This document shows, in pieces, positions 50,601 through 55,271 of a stretch of 64,000 bases of DNA. The DNA is taken from positions 37,820,901 through 37,884,900 of the forward strand of contig JAWZYU010000034.1 of NCBI GenBank assembly GCA_038380435.1, in the 5' to 3' direction. Each line of letters begins with the position of its first letter. The first letter of the stretch is position 1. Below the pieces are notes generated by a model, which was not told the origin of the DNA, did no database searches, and saw nothing but the letters and a program-made list of their open reading frames with translations. The DNA is from Ryuthela nishihirai. Taxonomy: Eukaryota; Arthropoda; Arachnida; Araneae; Heptathelidae. A program made the position numbers and the translations under genes.

Positions 50601-53600
50601 GTGATTCTAGATATCTGCTCAGTTGTTGTAAGACTTAAGAGAAATTAAAACAAACAAATAATGAGAAAAGAATTACCAGAGAAAATGAAATATATTAGAA
50701 TATAATTGGGTATTGTGCCCATAAGTGATAGCTCAAATTTGTAGTAGTATATTTCAACCTTATGTGGTATTTTTCTTCTGACTTGAGTTAGCCTGGTATC
50801 AAAAATAGATTTGCAGAACCATTAAAATATTATTGATAATTGAATAAAGAAATATCACACATCAGTGATTCCTGATTTGTAGTGGGTTTGGGGTAGCTCA
50901 GTCGGTAGTGTGCCAGGCTTGTAATCTGTAGTTCCCAGGTTCAAATCCCAGCTGGGTCAGCGTTTAGATTTATCTCTGCATGATGCCATCCATCAGATGG
51001 GACGTTAAGTTGTGCCCTCATGTGCAGGAGAGACATACCCTGTGCACGTTAAAGAACACGCTGGATGGCCTTGATGGGAGGCTACCATCTGTCTCCCAAC
51101 AGCTGTTCCAGTGGGTCCCCTCCTCCAACCTTCTCTGAGCCTTCGGGGTCCATGTGACCTGGCCATTTAGCCCTTTGTGTTTCTAAAAATGTCGCTCAGA
51201 GGCAAAACAACCCAACAACCCTGATTTGTAGTTTGGCTTAGGTGATTTGTAATTTAGCTACATTATCATTAGGAATGAGTGTAGTTATTTTAGAAAGATT
51301 TTCACCAGTGATATTTTCCCGCATGGTTGATATGTGTTTTCCTCACTCCACCAGTCTGTTGAAGCAGTGTTATTGACATGCAGTGCTATCAATTGCTTAG
51401 ACAGAAAGAAAGATAGCAGTGTAACATCTGAAGGGTTAAAAAGCTCTGATTTATCCATTTCTTTTATCTTTAGTCTTTTGACAGTAATTGGAACAGTGTC
51501 TGTCCCAGAATATTTCTGTGCTCTGAGATAGTTTTAGGACTGACCTGAGGAAAAGGAAATGAGACAGTTTCCTTTGCACTGCAAATGGTGTGCATGGAGA
51601 ATAAATCCCTCCTGTTAGCTGCTGGGTATGATGATATATTCAGGTTTGAGATGACTTCTGACAAGTTTCATTGTGCATATTCACAGAATTTAGATTAAAT
51701 GGTGACACCCTGTGTTCCACTATACAAGATAGTACTACATCTGATGGGTGCCACCACAAGTCTTGTTCTCTAGCATATGTAATCCTGATATTTAAAATTG
51801 ACATTCTAGCTGCTTAACAGCGGAGAAAAGATGTGTCATAAGGGTTTGAGTATTTACTGAAAATATCAATATATGTCTCTTCATTCATCTCTGGAATGTA
51901 CTGGTAGACCATTTTTGAATTATGTGCCATGCCTAAGATTTATAGCTGAAATATTTTTTGGAAGTATTTTGATCTAAGCTATTCTAACTTGTTCCGAAAC
52001 TTTGTATGTGATGTTTGTTTGTAAATTTGGACTAATTTTAATAGTCGAATGTAAATTGATTTTGATAATTTCACTGACTTGATATTAAATAACTTTTAAT
52101 GGAGAAGTGTTGGGTTGTTTTGTTATACCTCTGAGCTGCACTGGTTTGCACACAAAGAGCCAAATGACCAAGTTACAGAGAAAGTTGTGTGAGGGGATCC
52201 ATTGTGCATGTTCACAGGCAATAAGGAAGATTAACAACTGGAAATTGATGCTTGCAGAAATACTGGGAATTTTGCCTTGTTGGTGTTGGTGTTGTTGTTG
52301 TTGTTCCTCTGAGCGGCACTTTTTTGCACACCATGGGCTAAATGGCCAGGTCACATGGACCCCGAAGGCTCAGAGAAGGTTGGGGGAGGGGACCCACTGG
52401 AACAGCTGTTAGGAGACAGATGGTAGCCCCCCGTCAAGGCCATCCAGCGTGTTCTTTAACGTGCACAGGGTATGAATCTCCCGCACACAGGGCCACAGCT
52501 TAACGTCCCATCCGACGGACGGCGGCCTTTCCAAGCCCATCGGTGTCCCCTACTGACTTGAAGATTAACAACTGGAAATTGATGCTTGCAGAAATACTGG
52601 GAATTTTACCTTGTTGTTGTTGTTGTTTTACCTCTGAGCGGCACTTTTTTGCACACCATGGGCTAAATGGCCAGGTCACATGGACCCCGAAGGCTCAGAG
52701 AAGGTTGGGGGAGGGGACCCACTGGAACAGCTGTTAGGAGACAGATGGTAGCCCCCCGTCAAGGCCATCCAGCGTGTTCTTTAACGTGCACAGGGTATGA
52801 CTCTCCCGCACACGGGGCCATGGCTTAACGTCCCATCCGACGGACGGCGGCCTTTCCAAGCCCATCGGTGTCCCCTACTGACTTGAAGATTAACAACTGG
52901 AAATTGATGCTTGCAGAAATACTGGGAATTTTACCTTGTTGTTGTTGTTGTTGTTTTACCTCTGAGCGGCACTTTTTTGCACACCATGGGCTAAATGGCC
53001 AGGTCACATGGACCCCGAAGGCTCACAGAAGGTTGGGGGAGAGGACCCACTGGAACAGCTGTTAGGAGACAGATGGTAGCCTCCCGTCAAGGCCATCCAG
53101 CGTGTTCTTTAACGTGCACAGGGTATGTCTCTCCCGCACACGGGGCCACGGCTTAACGTCCCATCCGACAGACGGCGGCCTTTCCAAGCCCATCGGTGTC
53201 CCCTACTGACCATGGGCAGGGAATTTTGTGGAGATAAATCTCAACGCTGACCCAGCTGGGACTCAAACCTGGGAACTACAGATTACGAGCCTGGCTCGCT
53301 ACCGACTGAGCCACCCCCGCCCCAAAATTTTGCCTTGCCTTCTATATTTATGTATATATATGTGTAGAAGGCAACATATGTATGCACTTCCATTCAAGAG
53401 TATTCACTTTATGCTATCTAATATCTTTGGTTAAAAGTTTATTGTTCAAAATTGCTTGTCTTAAGTATTGTTATTGGAACAGTGTCTTAAGCTTTGAAAA
53501 TAACGTGAATAAATATTTCTTTTTTATAGGCCGAAGTGAAGAAAAATAATTCTCATCTAAATTATTATCGGCGGTTGATTGAATTGAAACAATATCCATC

Positions 53601-53886
53601 TTTTGTGTTAGGCTCTGTAGAATATCCCATTATCAGCAAGAACATCTTCTCTTTTATTAGACACAAAAAAGGTTTTATAGGATATCTCATTATCTTGAAC
53701 ATTGGAAAGGAACCAGAGACTCTAAATTTATCTTTTAAGTATGGACTACCACATTCAGCATATATAGAATGTGTTGCTGGAAGAACTAAACTATTCAAGC
53801 CCTATTCAGCCTTACAATTGAAACATGTCACCATTCCTCCAAAGGTTACCTTAGTTTTGTCATTTGCACCATATCCAATGTTTTGA
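11459..53886 (+). CDS. SLC3/rBAT-like GH13 heavy chain or inactive maltase homologue (8 exons, N terminus not found)
   Basis: Join of 11459-11619, 14691-14816, 17804-17917, 26662-26774, 35817-36003, 43772-43939, 49514-49636 and 53530-53886. All introns are GT-AG and the frame is continuous for about 448 codons to a TGA stop. The order of conserved blocks is that of GH13 maltases and SLC3 heavy chains: TSDQHDWF, PPNDW, SAWQWNDER, NYRNP, LDGLKIMGI, YFAIELMKD, GTRYHKRLATR, TYYGDELGMEDI, MQWNNDANASF, NYYTVNVE, then a beta-rich C-terminal domain. The barrel nucleophile (Asp in VDGFRID of active members) is Met, the Asn-His of the PNHTSD block is Arg-Cys, and the NHD motif before R-x-x-(S/T)-R is TRY. 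The acid/base Glu position is kept (IEL). Eight N-glycosylation sequons fit an extracellular domain. An enzymatic role is therefore unlikely; a chaperone/heavy-chain role for an SLC7 light chain is inferred. The rBAT C-terminal cysteine loop is absent. The start, membrane helix and first roughly 200 residues are missing and expected upstream. Confidence 0.85.
11620..12337 (+). other. Start of intron 1 (exon A to B)
   Basis: AT-rich non-coding sequence. No repeat was recognised before the foldback element that starts near 12338. Confidence 0.5.
12338..13313. mobile_element. Foldback/MITE with about 200-bp arms, carrying a SINE-A
   Basis: The left arm (from actatattgcaaaaaggg, about 12338-12540) is the reverse complement of about 12700-12898 plus 13294-13313. 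Shared blocks include tctataatattaatctaata and the acaaattgaag-type core. The ends read TATATTG and CAATATA, consistent with a TA-targeting element. A SINE-A sits just inside the right end, and removing it (12899-13293) restores the right terminus. Confidence 0.75.
12899..13293 (+). repeat. SINE-A copy nested in a foldback element
   Basis: Near-consensus copy flanked by the 12-bp duplication ggacaccttttc (12887-12898 and 13294-13305), which lies within the right terminal repeat of the host element. Confidence 0.94.
13314..14373 (+). other. Intron 1, unique part
   Basis: AT-rich intronic sequence with no recognised exon or repeat. Confidence 0.5.
14374..14440 (-). repeat. SINE-A 3'-end fragment
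   Basis: The stretch gttgggttaatttacctctg and what follows matches the complement of the SINE-A 3' end, extending only to about 14440. Confidence 0.7.
14691..14816 (+). CDS. Exon B: SAWQWNDER / LNYRNP block
   Basis: 42 codons in phase 0 with acceptor ttaatag and donor gtaaac. The peptide starts VNFEGRSAWQW and ends RNPYLRKEMK. This matches the family segment after PPN(N/D)W, where the Gly-x-Ser-x-Trp and Leu-Asn-Tyr-Arg-Asn-Pro motifs are conserved. Confidence 0.9.
15177..15535 (+). repeat. SINE-A copy with 13-bp target duplication
   Basis: Full-length apart from a small internal deletion (about 15365). Flanked by ccttcttattttg at 15164-15176 and 15536-15548. Confidence 0.94.
15912..16293 (+). 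repeat. Old, diverged SINE-A copy
   Basis: All parts of SINE-A are recognisable with many substitutions. The anticodon-loop position reads ctcataat rather than ctcgtaat. A decayed duplication, tgataata-agaca, occurs at 15899-15911 and about 16294. Confidence 0.82.
16294..17159 (+). other. Intron 2, unique part
   Basis: AT-rich intronic sequence without recognised features. Confidence 0.5.
17175..17559 (+). repeat. SINE-A copy with 15-bp target duplication
   Basis: Near-consensus copy flanked by aattctataatattc (17160-17174 and 17560-17574), one of the longest duplications in the window. Confidence 0.95.
17804..17917 (+). CDS. Exon C: barrel strand 4 block lacking the catalytic Asp
   Basis: 38 codons in phase 0 with acceptor tttacag and donor gttagt. 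Reads KVIDFWLSKELDGLKIMGIS. Active GH13 maltases have V-D-G-F-R-I-D-A-V here, and the nucleophilic Asp position is Met. The segment FWL-x-K-x-(L/V)-D-G is otherwise well kept, so this is a true family member rather than a random frame. Confidence 0.88.
17918..19407 (+). other. Intron 3, unique part
   Basis: AT-rich intronic sequence. The 66-codon frame at 18795-18995 has no family resemblance and is treated as chance. Confidence 0.5.
19408..19818 (+). repeat. Old SINE-A copy with duplicated tail
   Basis: Strongly diverged copy. Its 3' end motif (gtttatgctcataggtaaaa) occurs twice, near 19721 and 19795, so the tail has been locally duplicated. Confidence 0.75.
19880..20264 (+). repeat. SINE-A copy with 11-bp target duplication
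   Basis: Near-consensus copy between ctctattcagt duplications (19869-19879 and 20265-20275). Confidence 0.95.
20771..21499 (+). repeat. Old SINE-A copy split by a young SINE-A
   Basis: Diverged head and body at 20771-20881 resume at 21277 and run to the degraded tail (caggtaaaacatcccaacc). The young copy 20882-21264 interrupts it. Confidence 0.8.
20882..21264 (+). repeat. Young SINE-A nested in an older SINE-A
   Basis: Almost consensus sequence with a perfect 12-bp duplication, ccatgctctgcc (20870-20881 and 21265-21276), within the older copy. Confidence 0.95.
21811..21915 (-). repeat. SINE-B fragment
   Basis: Complement of the SINE-B 3' half, from cccctcaagcagctgcttg to cctcagcagaaa. The tRNA-like head is missing. 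Confidence 0.78.
22002..22704 (-). mobile_element. Tigger/pogo-like deletion derivative
   Basis: Ends read cagtataccctcattaatc and, on the complement, cagtaaacactcgctagtcc. Both resemble Tigger termini and both lie next to TA. On the complement of about 22350-22495 an open segment reads KRKNVTLTIVKKLKVLEQLE then KGVSERKNAEEFGAHF, the psq-type helix-turn-helix N terminus of pogo/Tigger transposases. The rest of the transposase is deleted. Confidence 0.72.
23209..23405 (+). repeat. SINE-B copy
   Basis: Runs from ccgagtggttagcgtgcttg to gagggggtatttattttatt. The host sequence just upstream has a short direct repeat (ttcagtgtatggggcaaa at about 23135 and 23161). Confidence 0.87.
23740..24950 (-). 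pseudogene. Tc1-like transposon fossil
   Basis: On the complement around 23965-24000 the sequence reads ISFILPDLNLIVHL, a decayed form of the Tc1 S-P-D-L-N-P-I-E-H-L block. Upstream on that strand the layout of a Tc1 gene follows over about 1 kb. It is heavily mutated, and edges are approximate because terminal repeats were not resolved. Confidence 0.55.
25087..25432 (+). repeat. SINE-A copy with internal deletion
   Basis: Moderately diverged. Part of the tRNA-like/body junction (around 25150) is deleted. Flanked by cccctttaaga at 25076-25086 and 25433-25443. Confidence 0.9.
25785..26388 (+). mobile_element. mariner-type deletion derivative with 103-bp terminal repeats
   Basis: 604-bp element. 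Its 103-bp arms (25785-25887 and 26286-26388) are near-perfect inverted repeats starting cagggtgaat, with TATA on both sides. The interior holds the first 11 codons and the last 49 codons of a transposase (see the next entry). Confidence 0.9.
25967..26178 (+). pseudogene. Transposase with its middle deleted
   Basis: ATG at 25967 reads MAGYTNHEMAE then a stop, where a 25-bp direct repeat (tactaaccacgaaatg at about 25977 and 26002) marks the junction. From 26029 to the TGA at 26176-26178 a clean frame ends RRCEACITAGGSSFEQFL. Such Arg-Arg-Cys-x-Ala-Cys-x-x-x-x-Gly tails close a group of arthropod mariner-like transposases. All catalytic residues are gone. Confidence 0.7.
26662..26774 (+). CDS. 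Exon D: barrel helix segment
   Basis: 37 codons plus two bases of a split Lys codon, acceptor ttatgcag and donor gtaagg. Reads TNLEIYKMGMSYYSPTLEVL and ends SSMTGKDK with the next exon. It precedes the acid/base Glu strand, matching the family's helix before that strand. Contains one sequon (NYS). Confidence 0.8.
26775..27658 (+). other. Start of intron 4
   Basis: AT-rich intronic sequence without recognised features. Confidence 0.5.
27659..28335 (-). mobile_element. Possible solo LTR
   Basis: On the complement, an approximately 680-bp unit starts tgttgtgatgccccc. It is more GC- and CpG-rich than the intron and has an AATAAA (ggaaataaattg) in its second half. It lies between near-duplicated octamers accctttg (27651-27658) and cccctttg (28336-28343). 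These are LTR-like traits, but no primer-binding site or internal region is present and the 3' terminus is not a clean CA. Confidence 0.4.
28344..29610 (+). other. Intron 4, unique part
   Basis: AT-rich intronic sequence with no recognised exon or repeat. Confidence 0.5.
29620..30015 (-). repeat. Old SINE-A copy
   Basis: Reverse-oriented, diverged copy with duplicated flank atgttttca (29611-29619 and 30016-30024). The anticodon-loop position reads cat on the element strand. Confidence 0.88.
30480..30869 (+). repeat. SINE-A copy with 12-bp target duplication
   Basis: Moderately diverged full-length copy flanked by ccttattgrgaa (30468-30479 and 30870-30881). Confidence 0.92.
30882..32110 (+). 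other. Intron 4, unique part
   Basis: AT-rich. The frame at 31714-32205 (163 codons) is rich in Phe/Leu/Ile codons as expected from T-rich DNA and resembles no family. Confidence 0.45.
32115..32175. mobile_element. Short TTAA-associated inverted repeat
   Basis: CCCTTTCACTACCA follows TTAA at 32111-32114 and its reverse complement tggtagtgaaaggg closes the unit at 32175. The same terminal sequence type occurs in the TTAA-flanked unit at 49122-49242. Confidence 0.45.
32300..32707. mobile_element. Foldback element with arms of about 190 bp
   Basis: The left half is the imperfect reverse complement of the right half. The outer arms share acaattttgytgtatata, and inner blocks repeat ccattggtaatggaggct and tctctttgc motifs. 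The centre lies near 32505. The local ccattggtaatgg motif also occurs in direct copies within the left arm. No transposase is present. Confidence 0.72.
32911..33291 (+). repeat. Old, strongly diverged SINE-A copy
   Basis: Head (taggcttgtaatctgatgtt), mid-body (catgttaaagttcatgctg) and tail (cagtcagaggcaaaacaa) are recognisable. No clean duplication remains. Confidence 0.75.
33292..33945 (+). other. Intron 4, unique part
   Basis: No recognised exon or repeat. Confidence 0.4.
33950..34430 (-). pseudogene. Tc1-like transposase fragment
   Basis: On the complement of about 34105-34170 the frame reads WEREWYHIICFDESLLFECI, matching the Tc1 second catalytic block (W-x-x-V-x-F-S-D-E-S-R-F), with the catalytic Asp retained. 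Surrounding frames are broken. It lies in intron 4 on the strand opposite to the host gene. Confidence 0.55.
34478..34860 (+). repeat. SINE-A copy with 12-bp target duplication
   Basis: Near-consensus copy flanked by ccttgctctatc (34466-34477 and 34861-34872). Confidence 0.95.
34873..35816 (+). other. End of intron 4
   Basis: AT-rich. A long T-rich tract precedes the exon E acceptor. No other feature seen. Confidence 0.5.
35817..36003 (+). CDS. Exon E: acid/base strand block (IEL) with two sequons
   Basis: Completes the split Lys codon and reads KYFAIELMKDSSNSSY onward, ending CLPKPGWM. Acceptor tattttag, donor gtaaga. Active maltases have (L/V)-M-I-E-A-Y here, so the Glu position is preserved although the nucleophile is lost in exon C. 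Sequons NSS and NYS are present. The closing segment corresponds to the W-x-x-x-x-P-x-x-x-x-x-N-W stretch of the family. Confidence 0.88.
36045..37273 (-). mobile_element. Tc1-like transposon with degenerate ends, carrying a SINE-A
   Basis: Inverted ends match: cagagtttatcaaaataatg at 36045 and, on the complement of 37273, caggggtttatcaaaacaat. TA precedes the left end. On the complement, transposase parts appear in order: helix-turn-helix with VTRTAEIVGVTQGNVLKIM (36517-36699), SPQIAAELN to HVRWCKEHKN (36315-36527), and KHGGGSLMLWGVISWHSLG (36105-36302), the conserved block near the second Asp. The element starts 41 bp after the exon E donor. Confidence 0.82.
36851..37234 (+). repeat. SINE-A copy inside a Tc1 element
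   Basis: Near-consensus full-length copy. I could not identify a convincing target duplication. Confidence 0.93.
37687..37840 (-). repeat. tRNA-derived repeat C, copy 1
   Basis: On the complement, tagcttagtgg (A box) and ggttcggatcc (B box) flank a possible anticodon arm cctga-catatta-tcagg, followed by gtgatatattgaataaatat on the + strand side. It is distinct from SINE-A and SINE-B. A second, shorter copy lies 345 bp downstream. Confidence 0.65.
38031..38140 (-). repeat. tRNA-derived repeat C, copy 2 (truncated)
   Basis: Repeats aataggaaatcac, gatatattgaataaatatag and gggatccgagcccacgacct of copy 1, then ends within the anticodon arm. Same orientation as copy 1. Confidence 0.65.
38389..39016. 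mobile_element. Large foldback element, about 628 bp
   Basis: The outermost arms (ggaatagttcacatttaaaa at 38389 and its complement ending 39016) continue inward through gcatcaataaaa, ctttactgtttcca, atgaggttgg, catcctttttgt and tttgcttgcttc. About 250-300 bp on each side is inverted-repeat. The frames 38576-38914 (+) and 38667-38849 (-) are by-products of this symmetry. Confidence 0.78.
39185..39487 (-). repeat. SINE-A copy lacking the tRNA-like head
   Basis: Near-consensus body and tail in reverse orientation. It ends at the start of the body (gggcggggaatttttgcgga), so the head is missing. No clear duplication was seen. Confidence 0.9.
39488..40173 (+). other. Intron 5, unique part
   Basis: AT-rich, no recognised exon or repeat. 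Confidence 0.45.
40176..40993 (+). mobile_element. Tigger-like deletion derivative
   Basis: Ends ggcagttctcacttaa and, on the complement, ggagttcctgctataaca flank an interior in which a frame from 40571 reads KRKAISFDMKRNIIEMCVNG then VCNMKISKH. This is the helix-turn-helix N terminus of Tigger transposases. The catalytic domain is missing. Ends are approximate. Confidence 0.55.
40994..42139 (+). other. Intron 5, unique part
   Basis: AT-rich, no recognised feature. Confidence 0.4.
42140..43400 (+). pseudogene. Tigger/pogo transposase fossil
   Basis: Fragments appear in family order across three frames. First comes a region around 42400-42530 resembling the CENP-B-like DNA-binding domain. 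Then GYCGMKVYPVHETG (about 42670-42715) corresponds to G-Y-x-x-x-x-V-(F/Y)-N-x-D-E-T-G of the catalytic core, with Asp replaced by His, followed by RTYLAQELKTPEQA. C-terminal material with an LKxAWK-like segment follows at about 42890. Many stops, no function possible. Confidence 0.55.
43772..43939 (+). CDS. Exon F: GTRYHKRLATR to YYGDELGMEDI
   Basis: 56 codons in phase 0, acceptor tttgcag, donor gtataa. Active GH13 members have G-N-H-D-N-x-R-x-(A/G)-(S/T)-R at the exon start. Here Asn-His-Asp is Thr-Arg-Tyr, so the transition-state-stabilising Asp is gone, while the following Arg, the Gly and the TYYG-(D/E)-E-(L/I)-G-M segment are intact. This exon gives the strongest single match to the family. 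Confidence 0.92.
43940..44228 (+). other. Start of intron 6
   Basis: No recognised feature. Confidence 0.4.
44229..44381. mobile_element. Small foldback with an inner hairpin
   Basis: Outer arms tagtaaagaattacaggata (44229 on) and the complement of atcctatgattctttacta (to 44381) enclose an inner hairpin with arms aataataagctg and cagcttattatt (about 44275-44337). It is probably a MITE. Confidence 0.55.
44515..44585 (+). repeat. tRNA-like sequence, probable pseudogene or SINE head
   Basis: 71 nt starting gccg and ending cggc, with an A box (tggtgtagtgg), an anticodon-like arm ctgg-catgttt-ccag and a B box (gttcggatcc). The acceptor stem pairs only partly and the T arm is poor, so a working tRNA is unlikely. 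Confidence 0.4.
44804..45662. mobile_element. TTAA-flanked (piggyBac-like) element candidate
   Basis: TTAA at 44800-44803 and 45663-45666 surround ends cccttaaagtgtc and, on the complement, ccctttgcatgtc (10 of 13 matching). TTAA duplication and CCC(T) termini are typical of piggyBac-type elements. No transposase was recognised inside. Confidence 0.45.
45667..46499 (+). other. Intron 6, unique part
   Basis: No recognised exon or repeat. Confidence 0.4.
46510..46857. repeat. Degenerate tandem repeat, about 22-24 bp with a 180-bp higher-order period
   Basis: The motif aattttgccaactcacct recurs with variation through the segment. Longer blocks (ttaatttyaraaaaacaat, then caattttcacaactcacct) recur at 46602 and 46782, a 180-bp spacing. 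The 196-codon frame over this region (46421-47011) is a translation of the repeat. Confidence 0.75.
46964..47348 (+). repeat. SINE-A copy with 12-bp target duplication
   Basis: Near-consensus copy flanked by cagtgctttata (46952-46963 and 47349-47360). Confidence 0.95.
47483..47832 (+). repeat. 5'-truncated SINE-A with 13-bp target duplication
   Basis: Starts within the head just before the B box (gtagttcccaggttcgag), yet is flanked by a perfect duplication, ctagactttcctt (47470-47482 and 47833-47845). The truncation therefore occurred during insertion. Confidence 0.94.
47931..48315 (+). repeat. Diverged SINE-A copy
   Basis: Full length with many substitutions. The duplication cctaatacta occurs at 47919-47928 and 48316-48325. 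Confidence 0.9.
48326..49117 (+). other. Intron 6, unique part
   Basis: No recognised exon or repeat. Confidence 0.4.
49122..49242. mobile_element. TTAA-flanked MITE, 121 bp
   Basis: TTAA at 49118-49121 and 49243-49246. Ends tcctttcactcc and, on the complement, cccttttcctacc are related inverted repeats. The unit resembles the short one at 32115-32175. Confidence 0.5.
49514..49636 (+). CDS. Exon G: MQWNNDANASF block
   Basis: 41 codons in phase 0, acceptor ttgtatag, donor gtaagt. Reads CHNKQGVMQWNNDANASF and later PLNANYYTVNVE, the family's R-x-P-M-Q-W-x-x-x-x-N-A-G-F and Y-x-T-V-N-V segments. Two sequons (NAS, NAS) are present. Confidence 0.9.
50201..50493 (-). repeat. 5'-truncated SINE-A with 12-bp target duplication
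   Basis: Tail and body in reverse orientation without the tRNA-like head, flanked by gcctcattttgg (50189-50200 and 50494-50505). Truncation on insertion is therefore supported. Confidence 0.94.
50884..51219 (+). repeat. SINE-A copy with internal deletion
   Basis: About 50 bp of the body (near 50975) is missing. Flanked by cctgatttgtagt (50871-50883 and 51220-51232). This copy and its 3' flank are duplicated in inverse orientation at 59333-59788. Confidence 0.92.
51220..51377 (+). repeat. Copy 1 of an inverted duplication
   Basis: The non-SINE sequence from ctgatttgtagtttggctta to gcagtgttattgac is the reverse complement of 59333-59494 with few differences. The partner also carries a SINE-A at the same junction. 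Confidence 0.88.
51378..52108 (+). other. Intron 7, unique part
   Basis: No recognised exon or repeat. Confidence 0.4.
52109..52225 (-). repeat. Old SINE-A fragment next to the composite array
   Basis: Diverged tail and body in reverse orientation (gttgggttgttttgttatac onward), decaying into unique sequence before the first spacer at 52226. Confidence 0.65.
52226..53325 (-). repeat. Composite SINE-A array: three bodies and three identical spacers
   Basis: Read on the complement: one complete SINE-A with head (53322 to about 52950), a spacer (about 52937-52883), a second headless body, a spacer (about 52617-52559), a third headless body and a spacer (about 52280-52226). Each spacer holds gattaacaactggaaattga then tgcttgcagaaatactggga, and a (TTG)n run joins it to the SINE tail. 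Unit spacing is 334 and 325 bp. The sequence aattttgccttg at 52268-52279 and 53326-53337 brackets the array like a target-site duplication. Confidence 0.92.
53530..53886 (+). CDS. Exon H: terminal exon, C-terminal beta domain and stop
   Basis: 118 codons then TGA, acceptor tttttatag. Starts AEVKKNNSHLNYYRRLIELK, matching the family's Y-x-x-L-(I/L)-x-L-R helix after the barrel, then a beta-rich domain ending LVLSFAPYPMF. Two sequons (NNS, NLS). The protein ends here, without the disulfide-linked C-terminal tail of vertebrate rBAT. Confidence 0.9.
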   Translation, partial: AEVKKNNSHLNYYRRLIELKQYPSFVLGSVEYPIISKNIFSFIRHKKGFIGYLIILNIGKEPETLNLSFKYGLPHSAYIECVAGRTKLFKPYSALQLKHVTIPPKVTLVLSFAPYPMF

Positions 53887-54660
53887 TATTAATGACTAAT
53901 AGTATTGGAATTTGGAAGTTGTTTGAAGTTAAATTTATTTGTTATGTCAAAGAGCAAGGTAAAAAAAATATGAAATGATATTGTCATATTTTTGCCATTC
54001 TACTTAAACACAGATTAGTAGTCTGTTAAAATATTTGTATGTTTGAAATATGTAAAAGCAAATGGATATTGTTTAGCACATTGCAAGCATCTTTTTTGTT
54101 AGCATAGAAATTTTGTCTATATTTCCCTGTTATTGCTATATTTTTCATACTTGCAGCATTATAATATGCAGAACCATATTGATAAGTGTTAAGGTGCAAA
54201 AAATACTTTGCATATTTTTTTGTTAAGTTTGGATTTGAGTATCAATGTTTATGGTACTTTTGCTAAAAGTTTTCAAGATTTGATTAATTCACAGTGATGC
54301 ATTTAAATATGTTTTCTTTTATCACCATAAATACAGTTTATGTTACTTATAAACAAACTAATTGCATGATTTTTATCCTGAATGAAAAGACAAAAGTTAT
54401 AATAAAATGTAATAGTATTTGAATTGATTATTTTTTTATCAGTGTCATTGTCATACACAATATATTTATACTGTTAAAACCTACTCACTGTCATCATATT
54501 TTAAAATTGTGGGATTAACAACTTTCCCACCAACTTATTCTGATTTCTGACATAAAAAACGGTAATATACTTCTTGTTTTATGTTTTCAGTAATATTTTT
54601 TTAAATTTACAACTTATGGAACATGTCACATATTCAGTGTAACAAAAATAAATGTTTTCT
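53887..54660 (+). promoter_or_regulatory. 3' UTR with poly(A) signals of the GH13-like gene
   Basis: AT-rich sequence after the stop. Canonical AATAAA hexamers occur at 54401-54406 and 54647-54652. Which one is used cannot be told from sequence. Confidence 0.5.
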
Positions 54661-55270
54661 ACTTAATGAAATGCAATCTTAATTTTTTTTGCATTTTTTT
54701 TTTGTTTTAAGAGTATATTAACATGAAAAAAGCATTTTTTACATTCTTTTCAATAATAAGTTTAATTTTTTTTTGTCTTCAGGCATTTTTAGTTATTTCT
54801 GCTGTGATGCATGCATGATTGCTGTATTTCCAACTGCTTGCATTAATATACCTAATATATTTCTAACTTGAAACAGTAATATTTTTTGCCCCCCTCTTGG
54901 AAAAATTCCTGCCAACATCCATGCCTAAGATCCATGAAGCATGCTTGTTCAGCCCATTAAATGAATATAAATGGGAATTAATATATTCAGCTAATTTTGA
55001 ATTGGCATTCAGGCACTCAGTTTTAATTAGTTTGTTTTCTTGTGGAGAAACTAGAAAAACATCTGAATTATCTGAATATGATATACTTACAATCAGCCTT
55101 TGCTAATGATTTATGACAATTTTATGTTAAAAGTGAGTTATTTAAAACATTTTCGAGTTGCCTCTATTAATTGAAAAATGGTCTCCCTGTTGTTTTCATT
55201 TTTGAAAAATGACCTGCCTTTGAAAAATATTGAATGTCTTTATTCTAGAGCATTGATGCTTTCCTTATAG
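54661..55270. other. Intergenic, unique
   Basis: AT-rich, no recognised exon or repeat. Confidence 0.4.
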
Positions 55271-55271
55271 T

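Noticed and set aside
52085..53065. Poly-Gln or poly-Cys frames around 52.3, 52.6 and 52.9 kb
   Set aside because: They come from the (TTG)n linkers of the composite SINE array.
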